Shown here: piece after piece, positions 1 through 12,808 of the stretch
Numbering within the stretch: the first letter of the stretch is position 1
How the letters are laid out: every line of letters starts with the position of its first letter
NCBI RefSeq assembly: GCF_907164915.1
Contig: NC_061862.1
Coordinates: 137,631,520-137,695,519 of the forward strand
DNA: 64,000 nt
Reading direction: 5' to 3'
DNA from: Impatiens glandulifera
Taxonomy: Eukaryota; Streptophyta; Magnoliopsida; Ericales; Balsaminaceae
The notes under the pieces: generated by a model
What the model was told of the DNA's origin: nothing
Seen by the model: the letters and a program-made list of their open reading frames with translations, nothing else
Databases searched by the model: none
Made by a program: the position numbers and the translations under genes

Positions 1-380
1 GGAGGTCGGGTGGTGGGTGGTTTGTTAAGTGTGAGTTCGGAATTAGTGGATGGTTTGACGAGCATTTGAAAGTGAGGTCACAAGATGGAGGTCAGGTGGT
101 GGTTTGTTTGTTGAGTGTGAGGTTGTGATTAGTTGTTGCTTTGGCAAGCATTTGAAAGTGAGGTCACGAGATGGAGGTCGAGTGGTGGGTGGTTTGTTGA
201 GTGTGAGGTCGGAATTAGTGGTTGGTTTGATGAGCATTTGAAAGTGTTGTTGTCAAGAGATGGAGGTCGGGTGGTGGGTAGTTTGTTGAGTGTGAGGTTG
301 GAATTAGTGGTTAGTTTGACGAGCATTTGAAAGTGTGAGGTCACGAGATGAAGGTTGGGTGGTGGGTGGTTTGTCGGCCA
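1..380. repeat. Minisatellite, about 87-bp unit
   Basis: About four head-to-tail units of 86-92 bp. Each starts near GGAGGTCGGGTGGTGGGTGG and runs through GTTTGAC/TGAGCATTTGAAAGTG to GAGGTCACGAGATG; starts lie near 1, 87, 172, 263 and 350. Copies differ by substitutions and small indels. The array runs off the left edge of the window. Short open frames across it on both strands are by-products of the repeat. Confidence 0.9.
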
Positions 381-1200
381 AGGGGATACAGAGGCATATG
401 AAAAAGTGTAAGTCATAGGATGAAAGTCAATTGGGGGTCAGTGGTTGGTTTGACGTTGGATAAAAGGTATGTGATCAATTGGTTTGGTTGTTTATTTATT
501 GAAGTGAGAGTAAAAGAGAGGTCGACTAAGATTGGTGAGTGGTTTGTCGAGGGATAAATAGACATATTAAAAAGTGTGAGTCACAAGATTATCGTTAGTG
601 GGTGGTTTGTCGAGTGGATAAAGAGGCATATGAAAAAGTGTGAGTCACAAAATTATGGTTAGTAGGTGGTTTGTCGAGGAGATAATGAGGCATATAAAAA
701 AGTGTGAGTCACAAGATTATGGTCAGTGGGTGATTTGTCGAGAGGATAAAGAGGCATATGAAAAAGTGAGTCACAAAATTATGGTCAGTATGTGGTTTGT
801 TGAGGAGATAATGAGGCATATAAAAAGTGTGAGTCACAAGATTATGGTCAGTGGGTGATTTGTCGAGAGGATAAAGAAGCATATGAAAAAGTGTGAGTCA
901 CAAGATTATGGTCTATAGTGGTTTGTCGAGGAGATAAAAAGGTATATAAAAAAATGTGAGTCACAAGATTATGGTCAGTGTGTGGTGTGTCGAGAGGATA
1001 AAGAGACATATGAAAAAGTATGAGTCAAAAGATGAGAGTTAATTGGGGAATTAATGATTGAGTTTGACTAGAATAAGAGGTGTGACATTAATTGAGTCGA
1101 CTAAGGTTGATGGGTGGTTTGCCGAAGGGATAAAAGAGGTATATAAAAAAGAGTGAGTTACAAGATGAGGGTCAATTGAAGAATTAAGTGAGTACCGATG
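381..1200. repeat. Minisatellite, about 63-bp unit
   Basis: After a mixed transition (381-540), seven to eight units of about 63 bp follow. The core reads GTTTGTCGAG.GGATAAAGAGGCATATGAAAAAGTGTGAGTCACAAGATTATGGTCAGTGGGTG, given here only as a broken description of its order. Starts lie near 543, 606, 669, 731 and 795. Two higher-order variants alternate around 660-900 (GAGGAGATAATGAGG against GAGAGGATAAAGAGG). Phrases such as AAAGTG and GAGTCACAAGAT are shared with the 87-bp unit, so the two arrays probably share an origin. Confidence 0.85.
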
Positions 1201-2024
1201 AGATAAAATATATATTAACATTAATTTAGATTACACTTCAGTTTTATAACTAAAACCAATTTTAAATTAATTAGATAGGAATAATATTAATTTTATCTAA
1301 ATTATTTATAAATAAATAATAATTTGTATATATTTTTATCCGTAAAACTGCGAGCATTTATGCTAGTTATATTTATAATATTTAATTGTAAGTCATGTGA
1401 TCCATATCCATGTACAAGGAAAAATATTTTGTAAAATAAACTGATCTGATTATTAATTTGTGATGTAATTCTTCGTAAAACTTAAAATGATTAAATTAAA
1501 AAATAAAATAAAGTTGATATATATACACACCTTGAATTTTAGACTAATCAATATAAATATAACATTTTAACAAAAAAAAATTTAATGAAAAATTAATATT
1601 TTAAATTCAACAATAAATTTTAATATTTAATTTTAGAGATAAAAGTTAAATACATACATTTGAATATTTTTGTGTGTAAATGAATATAGATAACTTCTTG
1701 TTAAATATATCATACCGATTAATATGCGGGCCAAAAGTTTATATACCAAATATATATATATTACATAAAAAATATAAAATAAATTAAAAATCAAAAGTAA
1801 TCTAATAATTAAAATATTTATATTCCTGATAAAATGTTAAAATATTTATATTCCTTACTTGATAAAATGTTTGAATTCCAATGGTATTAAATAATGTTAA
1901 ACTATAAAATAAAAATTTATTTTTTATTTATTTATTTTAGATATACTGTCTTAAATAACGTAAAAATTTTCGATGTTAGTTGTTTATAACGTATTTAGAA
2001 ATTTTATATAATACTCATATTAGC

Positions 2025-2066
<42 letters not shown>

Positions 2067-2640
2067 TATATTTATACTTTTATTTTAAAATATTTAAAAA
2101 GTGGTTTTGGATGACCTATTTGGTTTGTATAATGACAATTTTTATACAATTGTTATTCAAAATAAATATAATATTAACCTATATTAGAATATCTTTTATA
2201 TTAATAATATATCTAGATGAATTTAATAATAATGGCTTATGATCACTTGAATCTGAATCAAGAATTAATTATCTTAAATTATCTGGTTAATTATTTTAAT
2301 TTGGACGGTGGATCGTAGTTAGCTAGGCTGCCCAGCAACAAATCAAATTAATCGAGTGAAATAGTTTTCCCGCCCATTTTTTTGTTGGGACAATTAGCTA
2401 GTTTTAATATTCAAGGATTTTGTTGGCCCAAGCCTGATATTTTCCTTCAAAAAGAATGAACCTTATAAGAAAAAATAAAAATATATGTTGATTCTGTTTA
2501 TATGTCAATATTCTAGTTTTGTTAATATTACTACTGCTGCCATAATCATTATATTTACATTTTTATAATAATATAAATATATAACTTTAATTACTAAAAA
2601 TCTATATATCCAATAAAAATTTTAAAATATATATTTTTTT
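1201..2640. other. AT-rich stretch without a gene
   Basis: Very AT-rich sequence with no coding frame I can support. It holds a TA dinucleotide tract of about 44 bp at 2029-2072. The block 2290-2450 is less AT-rich but matches nothing I recognise. Confidence 0.6.
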
Positions 2641-5600
2641 AATAAATAAAATCAAAATAATTAACTGACAGGACAAAACCTAATCAAACAATTAATTGAA
2701 TTAATTATTATAATAATTAAATTCTAAATTAAGTAATGAAAATGACTAAAGAAAATAAATAAAATAAATTGGGATAAATGTTTTATCTATTTTGTCTCAA
2801 ATGAATTTTAAAAAAATCAAAGAGATTAAAAATAAATAATTTAAGATAAATATTGTATACATTTTATCACAAATAAATTATTTATTAAACCCAAAAATAA
2901 ATAAATTGACACATTTATTTTTGATTATTTTGTATATTTTAAAAGATTTAAAAATAAAGCCAAAAGAGTAAAAGAAAAATTAACTTCAAATAAACCCTTA
3001 AGGTTAAATAAAATAAATAAATATGTGTGGCCAAAATTCGGAAATATGGTTGCAGCAAGAACCATGACCTTCGGATAAGCGCTGGATTCTCATCCAACAC
3101 ACAGGAACGCGTTGCGTCGCCGTTGCAACAGAAGAAGACGCATGCGAAGTAGAGAAGCAACAAACATCTGTTCCAACGTTGTCTCCTCCAACGCGGACAG
3201 AACGTTGACGGAACACCAATGGAGCGTCCTGCATTCACTAAATTATTCTGACATGACGTCGTTTTGCTCTAGATTGGCGTCTTCATTGCGACGCTGGATG
3301 GATAATCATCCGCATCCATCTTTGATTTTCAATATGGAATTTTGTCGATTCTTGATGGTTTGACTCCATTCAAAAAGTGAAATGATCACCATACTCCGGT
3401 GATCATTTCCCCTACATCTAGGATCGTTATTACGATCTACGCCGACGACTGAGCGGAAGAACAACCAAAATATCATCATAGTTGTTTGACTTAATCCAGC
3501 CCACTTGGTCGATCAACGAACATTGAGAGACTATAAATAACCTCCCTTGATAAATCTGAAGCCAAAAGATTCACACTTACGCCCTCAATAAAAAAAATCA
3601 CAAAAATATGCCATTGAAGCTCCAAGCTTCTAGAATTTTGGAATTTTGTATTAACCTTAAAGCTTGGATCTAGACATTCTAAAAGCTTCCCTAAGGTCTA
3701 AGGAGTGTTCTTCAATCCTTGGTAAGCTTTCAATCATTCTTTATATCGAATTACTAGTTTGAATTGCAATTTATACATTTCGGTTTTGACAATTCAATAT
3801 ACTATCATGTTAATCAATTTCTTGATTGAGAAACAATCCAATGATCATTTGTGAGCTTTTTGTTGAAGCCAAACACAATCAATCGAACAAAACTAAAAAA
3901 CTTCAAATTTGAATTTGAAAATTTGAAAATTGGGTTTTCTATTCTTGAGTTAATATTAAGAACAACAATCCAGAAAGCTTCTGAACATGTTTCTAGTGAT
4001 GCTGGAAACCTATTTGGATTATGTGTGATCAATCTCGATCATGTTTGATCAAAATCAAAAATTTTAAATTAAATGAAAATTTTAAGTCTTGAATTGGTCA
4101 AAATGAACATCTAATATTCATATTTTGGTATTAATCAATCATATGAAGTAGTAAAGAATCTATTGTCAAACTCATTACACTTCATTAAACTTTAAAATCC
4201 AAAAACTTAATTTTTGGAGTTCAAATTGTTTTTGCACAAATTGAACATCACCCAGGTCGAATGATACCTTAGGATGATGTTCATAATGTTCTTGAGAGTT
4301 TTGTAAAGTTACCCAAGCCATTTGATCAAAGGATCCGAGCCTTATTAAAATTGTAAAACCTGCAGCTTTGATGTTCTTGAGCACCGATAGGTTCAACTAG
4401 GACCGAGAGATTCGACCAGGACCAAGAGGTCCGATCAAGGATATTCGGTTAGGACCGAGAGGTACAACCGAGAAATTTCATCCAGGACCGAGAGGTTTGA
4501 CCGAGAAATTGCAGTTAGGACTGAGAGGTCCGACCGTGAAACTTCGACCAAGATCGAGAGGTCCGACTAAGGATGCAAATGAGCTGAGTCGAGCTCAAAC
4601 AAGATTGAGCTCGAGTTCGACTCAATTAAGTATTTATTAGTTCGGCTCAAACTCGAGCTCGACTAAGTTTATAAATTGAGCTCGAGCTCGACTCGGCTAG
4701 AAAAGCTTGACAAAAATTAAATTTTCAAACTCAAGCTCGAATTCGAGCTCAAACTCAAACCAAAATTTATTTTCAAAACGAAAATATCAAATTCCATATC
4801 TATTCAACGAAATAAATGGTTGAGTAACTTGAGTTTACTAATTCTCAAATGAAATAATATGAAAAAAATGAAGTGACAGAAGGGAAGAGAGTGTTTGTGA
4901 ATAAGTGAGAGAAAAATGTGTAGATGAAAGAGTGTATGTGAATAGAATATTTGTGAATAAGTGAGAGATATTGTAAAAAAAAATACGATAAAAATATATG
5001 ATATGATTGTTAGAATATATTATTATTATAATACAATATATCGATGACATATTAGGGAATTAGGGTTTCTAATTTTGAACTTTTGGGGGCAATATGATAT
5101 AATAATGTAGGCACATATGAACTTTGAATATAGATAAAGTAAATAAAATATATTTATTTTAAATTTTAAGTTTAATATTACAAAAATAAAAAAAAACAAA
5201 TATATTATTTAGTACAAGGCCAGAAAAAGCTTAACAAGTCATCGAACAAGTATTATATGAGCTCGAACTCGGCTCGAATATTAACGAGTCGTCTCGAGCC
5301 CGGTTCAAAGACAATCTTAAGTTGAGCTTTGACCGAGCGGCTCGTGAGCGGCTCACGAGTAGCTTAATTCATTTGCAGCCCTAGGTCCGACCGAAGATTT
5401 TGACATCCGATTGAGGATTCGAACCTAGGATCGAGGAGTCTCGCATCTGAACGAGAACTCCCAAACTTGAGACCGGTGAAGTTAGCTCCAGACTGACCCA
5501 TGACTAGTGGTTTCCGCACCCGACCGAGGGCTTTGTGACCCAGGACCGAGGACCTGTTTGATTGCACTTTTTATTTTCCAAAATTAATTTTGGAATTTTG

Positions 5601-6333
5601 GAAATCATTTTTTAAAATTCCCAAAAAATAGAAAATGATTTCAAAATATTTTGGGATATTTCTATAAAAAAAAATTTTTGATAAGGGTTCATTTGTGATT
5701 TATTTTTAAATCCTAATACCTTTATATATTAATGTTCTTCAAGTATTTTCTTCCATAGTCATCATCAGCAACATGTACCAACATGTACCAGTATTTAAAT
5801 ATTATTATTAGAATTTTAAATACGCAAAAACCTGTGCATGTCTAGGACCAAAAGAATAATTGTTTAAAATAAAACGTTATATAACTAATTTTAAAATAAC
5901 AAAGATTTTATAAAGTAGACATCGTTTTAAAACGGGTACAAATGATGAAGCGCGAAATCCCTTTCTCAAGTATCACCAAACTTCGAACTAAATGAAACTT
6001 TATTGAAAAATACGTTTGTACACGTACACATTTTATTTATTTTAAAAATCAATTGACGATTCTGTTTTAAATAATTAATCTTTTAAATTATTTTTTAATT
6101 TATTTAAATACATATTTCTATAAATAAAATTTTTAATTTGTTTATTTCCAATCTAAAGTTTATTTAAACTTAAACTCAAATTATTTATTTTATAATTAAT
6201 TTCATGCGGTTAATATTTGTTTAAAATCTTTTAAAATAATATTTTATTTTAAAAAAATTTCTGACACGTAAACCGATTTTAAAATTTATCGAACCTCGAA
6301 TTTTTTCGGGATAAAAGTTTTTCGGGGTTACAA
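2640..6333 (+). mobile_element. Decayed LTR of a large gypsy family (copy A)
   Basis: The order of parts matches the 3' LTR at 54089-58721. An AT-rich start is followed by a GC-richer block with ACGTCGTTTTG (about 3030-3300). Then come a TATA-like ACTATAAATAACC near 3531, a low-complexity leader, and repeated GGACCGAGAGGTCCGACC phrases (4389-4575, 5385-5560). The tail has TTTTGGAATTTTGG and CGAACCTCGAATTTTTTCGGG (5565-6333). No internal coding region adjoins it, so it is probably a solo or truncated LTR. The left end is a guess; the right end is placed where the shared tail stops. Short open frames at 2948-3363 and 3814-4048 have no family resemblance. Confidence 0.5.
4570..5381. mobile_element. 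Non-autonomous element with terminal inverted repeats
   Basis: The left end AGGATGCAAATGAGCTGAGTC and the right end, read on the other strand as AGGGCTGCAAATGAATTAAGC, form imperfect terminal inverted repeats. Next to both ends lie runs of GAGCTCGAGCTCGACTCGGCT, which can themselves fold. The insert splits the GGTCCGACC-rich leader of the LTR: flanks read GGTCCGACTA on the left and CTAGGTCCGACC on the right, so CTA may be a 3-bp target duplication. No coding capacity. The family (hAT, Harbinger or other) cannot be decided by eye. Confidence 0.6.
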
Positions 6334-7821
6334 TAATTATTATATTATATATATTATTTGAAAAAGTATAAATCTATATATACTAACACATTTGATTTCA
6401 TTAATAGTTTTCTTGCATTAATTTAAAAGAATGTCATAAATGTGTTTGATCATTATAGGCAAATAATATAGATAAAATTTAAAAGATTAAATATTATGAT
6501 CTCATTTAAACAGACTTAAATTGAATTGGAGGTAATAATTATAGAGAATTCATTCTAATCTCTAAATTAACCAAAATAAATATATATAATATTAATAATA
6601 AGGAGAATTAAATTTAAGGAATCCAGCTGGGGACTATAATATATTTTTTTTGTTGGCTGAATAATATAATGCAAATTGAAACAATAAATTTGTCTTGTTT
6701 AGAACATGTCCCACATTCCTAGTCATTTGTAAGTTGTAATATATATTATATATCCCACTACACTAAATAATATTACAATCTTGTTTGATTCACATTTGCT
6801 TTTTTATTGAAACTTTTTAATTTAATTTTATTATTTGTAGTAATGATGGTGCCAATGCCTATTTTGATATGAGAATAGTGTCGGCAATCAACAGGAATAC
6901 TTAAATAATAAACGAAAACGACTGATCAGTAAATGTAATAATATTTAAATAATTTAAATTGAAAGTACATAAGTTATTTGAATCTTCATCCTTAAAAAAG
7001 AAATAATAAAATCAACCAACTTTGTTTACATAAATCAAACTAGCTGTCTAGTTAATTGGTGTAAGTTACTTTATTTTATACTACTTTTTTTTTTCTCTCT
7101 TTATAACGTACCTAAATAAGTTTTATATTTGATTAAGAAAAATCTTATAACCATTTTTCACCCTTTTCATTATAATTTAATTTAAAAAATTAACTTAAAC
7201 AAATATTCAAATTAATCAATCAACAGAACTAACATCTCAATCAATCGATCTATATACATGTAGAGCTGATAATGTATATTAAATTTAATATATTCAAATT
7301 ATTTTTTATATTCATTCTGTTAGATTCTACCTGGAAACTGGCAGCCATTTTTGTTCTATCTCGTAAAGATTTGTGTATCCAAATTGTTTAATTCTTTTTA
7401 TATTGGAGATTAATCTTATTTATTCATAAAATATTATAAAATATCAAACAATATATATTTTTCTTTTTAACAGTAATATTTATGGAGGGTGAAGAGTTTA
7501 ATTGGAGGAGCAGCAAGTGCCTTAATTTTTTTTAAAGACGGCTCATTTTGTTAAAATGGAACTGGGTGTACGTCAGGATTTGGTAAAGAAGATTTGAGCC
7601 CCTATATTTGAGAGTGAAAAGAAAGAAAAAAAAATTAATTCATGAGATATATTAAAAAATTAATTATAAAATTAGGTGTGAAATTAAGTTTAAACACTCA
7701 CATAGTTAATAAATTGAGCTCATCAAAACCAAATAATATACTTATTTACCCCTTATTTTTATCTAAAATCTTTTGCATTTTACAATGTTTGAACTATATT
7801 GCAACTAATAAGTGTTTTTAA

Positions 7822-7892
<71 letters not shown>

Positions 7893-8147
7893 CAAATTTA
7901 ATTTAAAAAATATTTAAATAAAATATTCATAGGACAATATTTTCAATATAAATGATAGGATACAACAATTTCACACCAAATGATTTGAAGAAATAATGAT
8001 CAAATTACGAAATCATGATAGAAAAGTGATTCGCATAATATAAATTCAACAAAAATAAAAAATAGAAAAAAAAGAAAAAAAAATGAAAACAAAAGTTAAA
8101 ATCAGTACCACACTTCAAATAAATAATTCTAAATATGCTAAAGAGGT
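6334..8147. other. AT-rich intergenic stretch with AT microsatellite
   Basis: No gene is visible. A dinucleotide AT tract of about 65 bp lies at 7825-7889, roughly 260 bp beyond the stop codon of the terpene synthase. Confidence 0.6.
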
Positions 8148-10943
8148 TTAATAAAGGGAAATTGGTTCGACAATCAATAAAGTGAGGCGGTCTTTGGTTG
8201 ATCCGTTAGAGGTGCCAATTCCATCCCCATGTTGGTATATAGATAAAGCGGTGCGTGTCATGTTAAGCGACAAATTTGCGACAATTGAGCAACAAGACCC
8301 CTTTATAATTGTCTCATTAAGTTTTTTCCATGAATTGTTCATTATGTCACTAGCAGTGTCTCTAGCTTCCTTTTCCGACACCTTATTGTGTATCATGTAA
8401 CTATGAATAGACTTTGGCACATCCCCTCTAGCAATTTCCGCCTTCAAAATTTAAGCACAAATTATATAGTTTTTTTTTATGATCAACACAAATCATCCTA
8501 CATTGACTAATCAACTGAAATTCCAATTAAAACTTAAAAAAAAAATCATTTTTTTTGGTTTTAAGAGTTTATATATTCTCTATAAGAGACTATTAAGTCT
8601 TGTAGGTTAGACAATATATATGTTATAAATTACCTGAGATGTACCGATATCATTGCTTAGCCTTGTTATGAGACATGCCCAATAAAGAGGCCCGGAGCCA
8701 CCACTAAATTTGTCGAGACTTGTCTCATTAATCGGAAATAACCCTAAAAGTAAGCAAGTATGTACAATGGCTCCATGACCACCTACTGAAATCCAGGCGT
8801 TTTCCATGTACTCATTCGGTGATGGCTGGTACCCACTATAGTACCACCTTGCTTCAGTTAGATATGATTTGCAAAGCCTTTCCCACTACACATATAATAT
8901 ATATATGTAAGCTTTAATTAGCTCACTTGTAACTTTTAATCATGTTTATAAAAATAGAAGGTCTTAAACCTCTTTCTTGACCGATTCTATAACGACCGTG
9001 CCGTGATCTCTTAGAACATCATATGCGGTTTCATTTCCAAAGTTGTACATGGCTAGGTAACATATCTTCATGTATTGTGGGAGGTCATCTATAGCTTTCA
9101 AATCCCATCTAATTGTTTCAAAAAATTCATGTGAGTACTTGTAATTTGATTTTTATATGATTAATTGATGATCAGATTTTTACCGTTCCACAGCAATCAC
9201 GAAGCTCTCTAGCTCATCTAGCGATCCATATATGTCAAAGATATCGTCAATGGCAGTAAGGATGCATATAAATTTAGTAAGGGTTATCCTACTTTTTGAG
9301 TATTGAGGTTCCCACACAATTCCCATTGCCCATAAATAGTTCTCCACCATTCTGTCTCGAGAAAAACTCAACTTTTCTCTAAAACCCAAATTTTTCCACC
9401 ATCTAGGTACCAATAATATAAAAAAGTATTCGTCATTGTCCTCTAATAAAATAAAAAAACAAAAGTAATTTGTTTGTATTTGATATAAAAATATATATAT
9501 TGAATTAGATTAAATGTTTTTAGTTCTAAGTTAAGAAAAAAACAATTGTTTTACAAATTTCAAGATGGTGTTAAAATATTTATTTGATAACATTTTTTTT
9601 TTCAAATTGTGTTTTCTTTTTAACTTTTTTGCAAATTAAATAGTTTTTTTTTAAAAAAAAAACCATTCTTAAATTATATTTTTAAAAAGGAAAAAGTTTC
9701 ATTGAATACTAATTAAGAAATAGTAACATACTTTGTTAGTTCTTTAACCTCCTCCTGATGTATTGACTGCACAAGGTTATAATCCAAAGTTGCCAATTCA
9801 AGTATGACCGATGAATTAATCCCGTCACCAACTTTACACAAATCAATGAAGTTTCTTGCTTCCAATCTTGGGGTCCTCCAGTGCAAAGGGACCGACAATG
9901 CGTCTTCTACCCTGTTTCTCATATCCACAATATCACAATCAAGACGAGTTAACATAAACGATTCGAGATGTTTCACACTAAAATCTCTAGCTTCTTCGAT
10001 GTCATCATCTTCCCCACACATCCCGAGAAACGAAGACTCGTATAAATTCAAGAGCCCTTCTAGATCATCACTCAATCTTTCCAAAAAGTTCCCATTTTCA
10101 TCCTTGAATTCATCAAATACATCTTCAATAGATAAAAATAGGCAATGTTAATTATAAAGATACTAGGTTCATAAAAAAATTTAAGATTTTAAAACTAAAG
10201 TCAATTTAAAAATTAGTTATTTTATAAGTATATTTTGATGGACTTATATTATGTAATAAAACAAATTATTTTTTTAAATTTGTAATAGACAAGTAGTATA
10301 TAGTAGTTTTTAAAATAAATGGATCTTCCCACTTACATTATATTTAAGTTTTAACTTACTCTAATTTTTAAATCGGCTCATTTTACCTGTACTTACGAAA
10401 AGACCACGTTGACGTAGAAGACGAAACCATAGCGCGGTTGTTGAAAGACCGCTACCATTGGGGATAAACGACGAGACGAGGTCAAATGCGTAGTCGATTT
10501 CTTCATTAAAATGATAAGCCACTCCTGACCGTTGGATAGAGTCGATGAGTTTCAAGAGGATTGACACGTCCTTGGTGGATTTAAGAAACATGCTAACTTG
10601 CTCCTTCAATTTATCCAATCTGTTTCCGTGTAGTTCGTACTATACATTTAAAAATAATGATCAATTATCTTTAAATAATGATTAGTGATAATTATGAGTA
10701 GTTTAAGAGATGTATTACGGTATAAGTCGTGGTTAATGATTGAATAAGCTTTGGATCCCAAATGGTAGGATGGTAATCGGCTGATCGCCGGAGATCGACG
10801 CCGATATGATCGGAAACTTGATTTACATTGATGGATGCTGATGGCCTAATTCCATGGTTCTTGTATCTTGTTTTCACATCAAATTTTGATGCTAAAGAAG
10901 GTTGGAGGGATAGCTGAAACCGAAGGCTGTGAGATATCATCAT
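8148..10943 (-). CDS. Terpene synthase, probable plastid monoterpene synthase (TPS-b type)
   Basis: Seven exons on the minus strand join in frame: 10943-10719, 10639-10387, 10122-9732, 9402-9184, 9108-8970, 8885-8634, 8441-8148. All introns are GT-AG (75-329 bp). The sum is 1773 nt, or 590 residues plus TAA, the normal length for this family. Seen: a Ser/basic-rich N-terminus of about 50 residues like a plastid transit peptide; [11 protein letters not shown], the RR(X)8W motif (residues 52-62); RDR (305-307); the metal-binding DDIFD (342-346); and NDIGTSQAE, the second metal site (487-495). Known of the family: class I synthases ionise geranyl or a related prenyl diphosphate with Mg2+ to make volatile terpenes; RR(X)8W favours cyclic or acyclic monoterpenes and the TPS-b clade. 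The product cannot be read from sequence. The first of two adjacent ATG codons is taken as start. No stop, frameshift or missing catalytic residue was found, so the gene looks functional although transposon remnants lie on both sides. Confidence 0.93.
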
Positions 10944-11040
10944 TTCTTTCTTTCTAATGGTTAAAGATGCAATATTGGAATGTCTTAATTATAAATCCAC
11001 TCTTTGATATAAATATAAATATAAATAGATGAAAGTTGGT
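10944..11040 (-). promoter_or_regulatory. Putative core promoter of the terpene synthase
   Basis: On the minus strand, a tract reading TTTATATTTATATTTATATC lies about 60-90 bp before the start codon, followed by a short untranslated leader ending GAAAGAAAGAAATG. The tract fits a TATA box by position and composition. In such AT-rich DNA this is suggestive only. Confidence 0.4.
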
Positions 11041-11749
11041 CCAATGATTAATGATTTTGTTTTGAATAATTTAATTTTATATTAATATATTCTAAATCTG
11101 CTTATCACGTGATCTTTTATAAATTCTTAATTAATTTATTAATATTTAACCATTAAATGACAAATATACCCACAATCATTTGAATTATTTAATTATCTAC
11201 TTTAGATTTGTAATGATCATGAATACATTTTAGTTATTTGAGAATTTGGTTTAAAAAAAACTTTTATCATAAAAAAGTATGGTATTTGTATTTTTTTTAT
11301 TTGTTAAATTATTATAATATATTTTAATATTTAAAAATTGATTTTTTAAAAATAAAATAAGAGTATTTTAATATTTAAATTGATGAAATCAGAGATTTGA
11401 TGGTTAAATGATAGCGATGCAAAAGAAGGAGAATACGTAAGAACAAAATGGATAAAATACTTACAAAAATCCTATGAAACCTGATCAAGTTAGCTCTGGT
11501 TTTTTTTATCATAATTATTTTTGTAATTTATTTTGTATTTTCGTGGTTAGGTTTTAAGTTGACAATTTGATGATAATAATGAGTGAAATATTAATTAAAT
11601 AATGAGTATTTAAAATCAATAAAAAATCTGATAAAAAACTCAAAATATCTTAACATCTTGATTAAATTATATAAACATATATATAATAGAAATAATTTTA
11701 CTAATCAACCTATTTTCATCATTACAACATACGCCTATTACAGAAAACC
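11041..11749. other. AT-rich stretch without a gene
   Basis: Upstream region of the terpene synthase; no coding frame or repeat structure that I can support. Confidence 0.5.
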
Positions 11750-12067
11750 CAAAAGAAAACGACCAACATCGGTGAAGGCGAACTTACGACGTGATTAAAA
11801 AAATTTATTGAGGTAGGCAACTGTTCCGCCATGATTATTAAAAATTATTAGTGTCGGCGAAGTGACTCCGTGGTTAATTAATAAAAATTTTCAACCCCAA
11901 CTTTCGTTGTCGATGTTGTCGCTAATGGTCAGGATCGATTTCCCGTCCCTCTCTCGCCTTTACTATCAGCCACGGTTTCCGTCATGAATGTCGTGACTAA
12001 AAATCAGGTTTCTCCGTCATTTTTAAAAAGATTATTAGGCACAACATTATGCTTTTGTCGTGGCTAA

Positions 12068-12808
12068 TTTATATATATATAATGATGTTTAATTTTTAAA
12101 GTGTCCGGATTGCCGGGTCGAGAGCTGTGGTTAATTTGGATATATGTGAGAGTAAATGGATACTGGGTCGGACTGTGGGTTGACCCGCCCATAAATTTAA
12201 AACGGTTAAAAATAAAATTAAAAATGTTATAGGTATGGTTCGAATTTGCAACCTAACAAAACAAGTACAACCTTATAACCAACTAGGCTAATAACACTTT
12301 ATATTTTAAATTCAACCCAAAATTTGATAAACACGTGACATTTTAACAATATAAGTTCAACCTTTTAACTAACTATTCTATATATATATAATGATGCTTA
12401 ATTTTTAAAGTGCCCGGATTGCCGGGTCGAGAGTTGTGGTTAATTTGAATATATGTGATGGTAAATGAATACTTGGGTCGGATTGTGGGTTGACCCGCGC
12501 ATAAACTTAAAACAGTTAAAAATAAAATTAAAAATGCTATAGGTATAGTTCGAACTTGCAACCTAAAAAAACAAATACAACCTTTTAACCAACTAAGCTG
12601 ATAATACTTTATATTTTAAATTTAACCCAAAATTTGATAAACACGTGACATTTTAACAATATAAGTTCAACATTTTAACTAACTATTCTATATATATATA
12701 TATATAATGATGCTTAATTTTTAAAGTGTCCGAATTGCTTTTTACTGTAATATTTTTTTCACGGTTTTTTATATTATTACTCGTGCAAATGCACGGGATA
12801 CATGCTAA
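12068..12808 (+). mobile_element. Non-autonomous Helitron with internal tandem repeats
   Basis: The 3' end shows a perfect short hairpin CGTGCA-AA-TGCACG (12782-12795), then nine bases, then CTAA followed by host T, as in plant Helitrons (hairpin plus CTRR, insertion between A and T). The 5' end reads TTTATATATATATAATGATG; internal unit starts read TCTATATATATATAATGATG, so the expected 5' TC has probably mutated to TT. Host sequence reads GTGGCTAA before the element and TAATCTATAATATCAG after it; the joined form is present uninterrupted at 12847-12871. Inside are two near-complete units of about 310 bp and a partial third. No helicase gene is present. Confidence 0.8.
12236..12293 (-). repeat. 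tRNA-like (Pol III box A/B) segment inside the Helitron unit
   Basis: Read on the minus strand, TAGCCTAGTTGG fits the box A consensus of a tRNA promoter. About 25 bases later GGTTGCAAATTCGAACC contains a box-B-like GTTCGAA core. The same pair recurs in the next unit near 12545-12605 and in related repeats at 59525-59890 and 61510. It looks like a fused SINE or tRNA fragment. Whether it is transcribed is unknown. Confidence 0.55.

Noticed and set aside
2948..3363. Overlapping open frames of 76-96 codons on both strands
   Set aside because: They lie in a decayed LTR, overlap each other and show no domain, signal or intron structure.
8182..8400. Plus-strand open frame of 72 codons; likewise 9804-10151
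   Set aside because: Antisense shadows of terpene synthase exons 7 and 3.
12373..12561. Minus-strand open frame starting like a signal peptide
   Set aside because: It lies wholly inside a Helitron repeat unit, and the equivalent units do not keep the frame.
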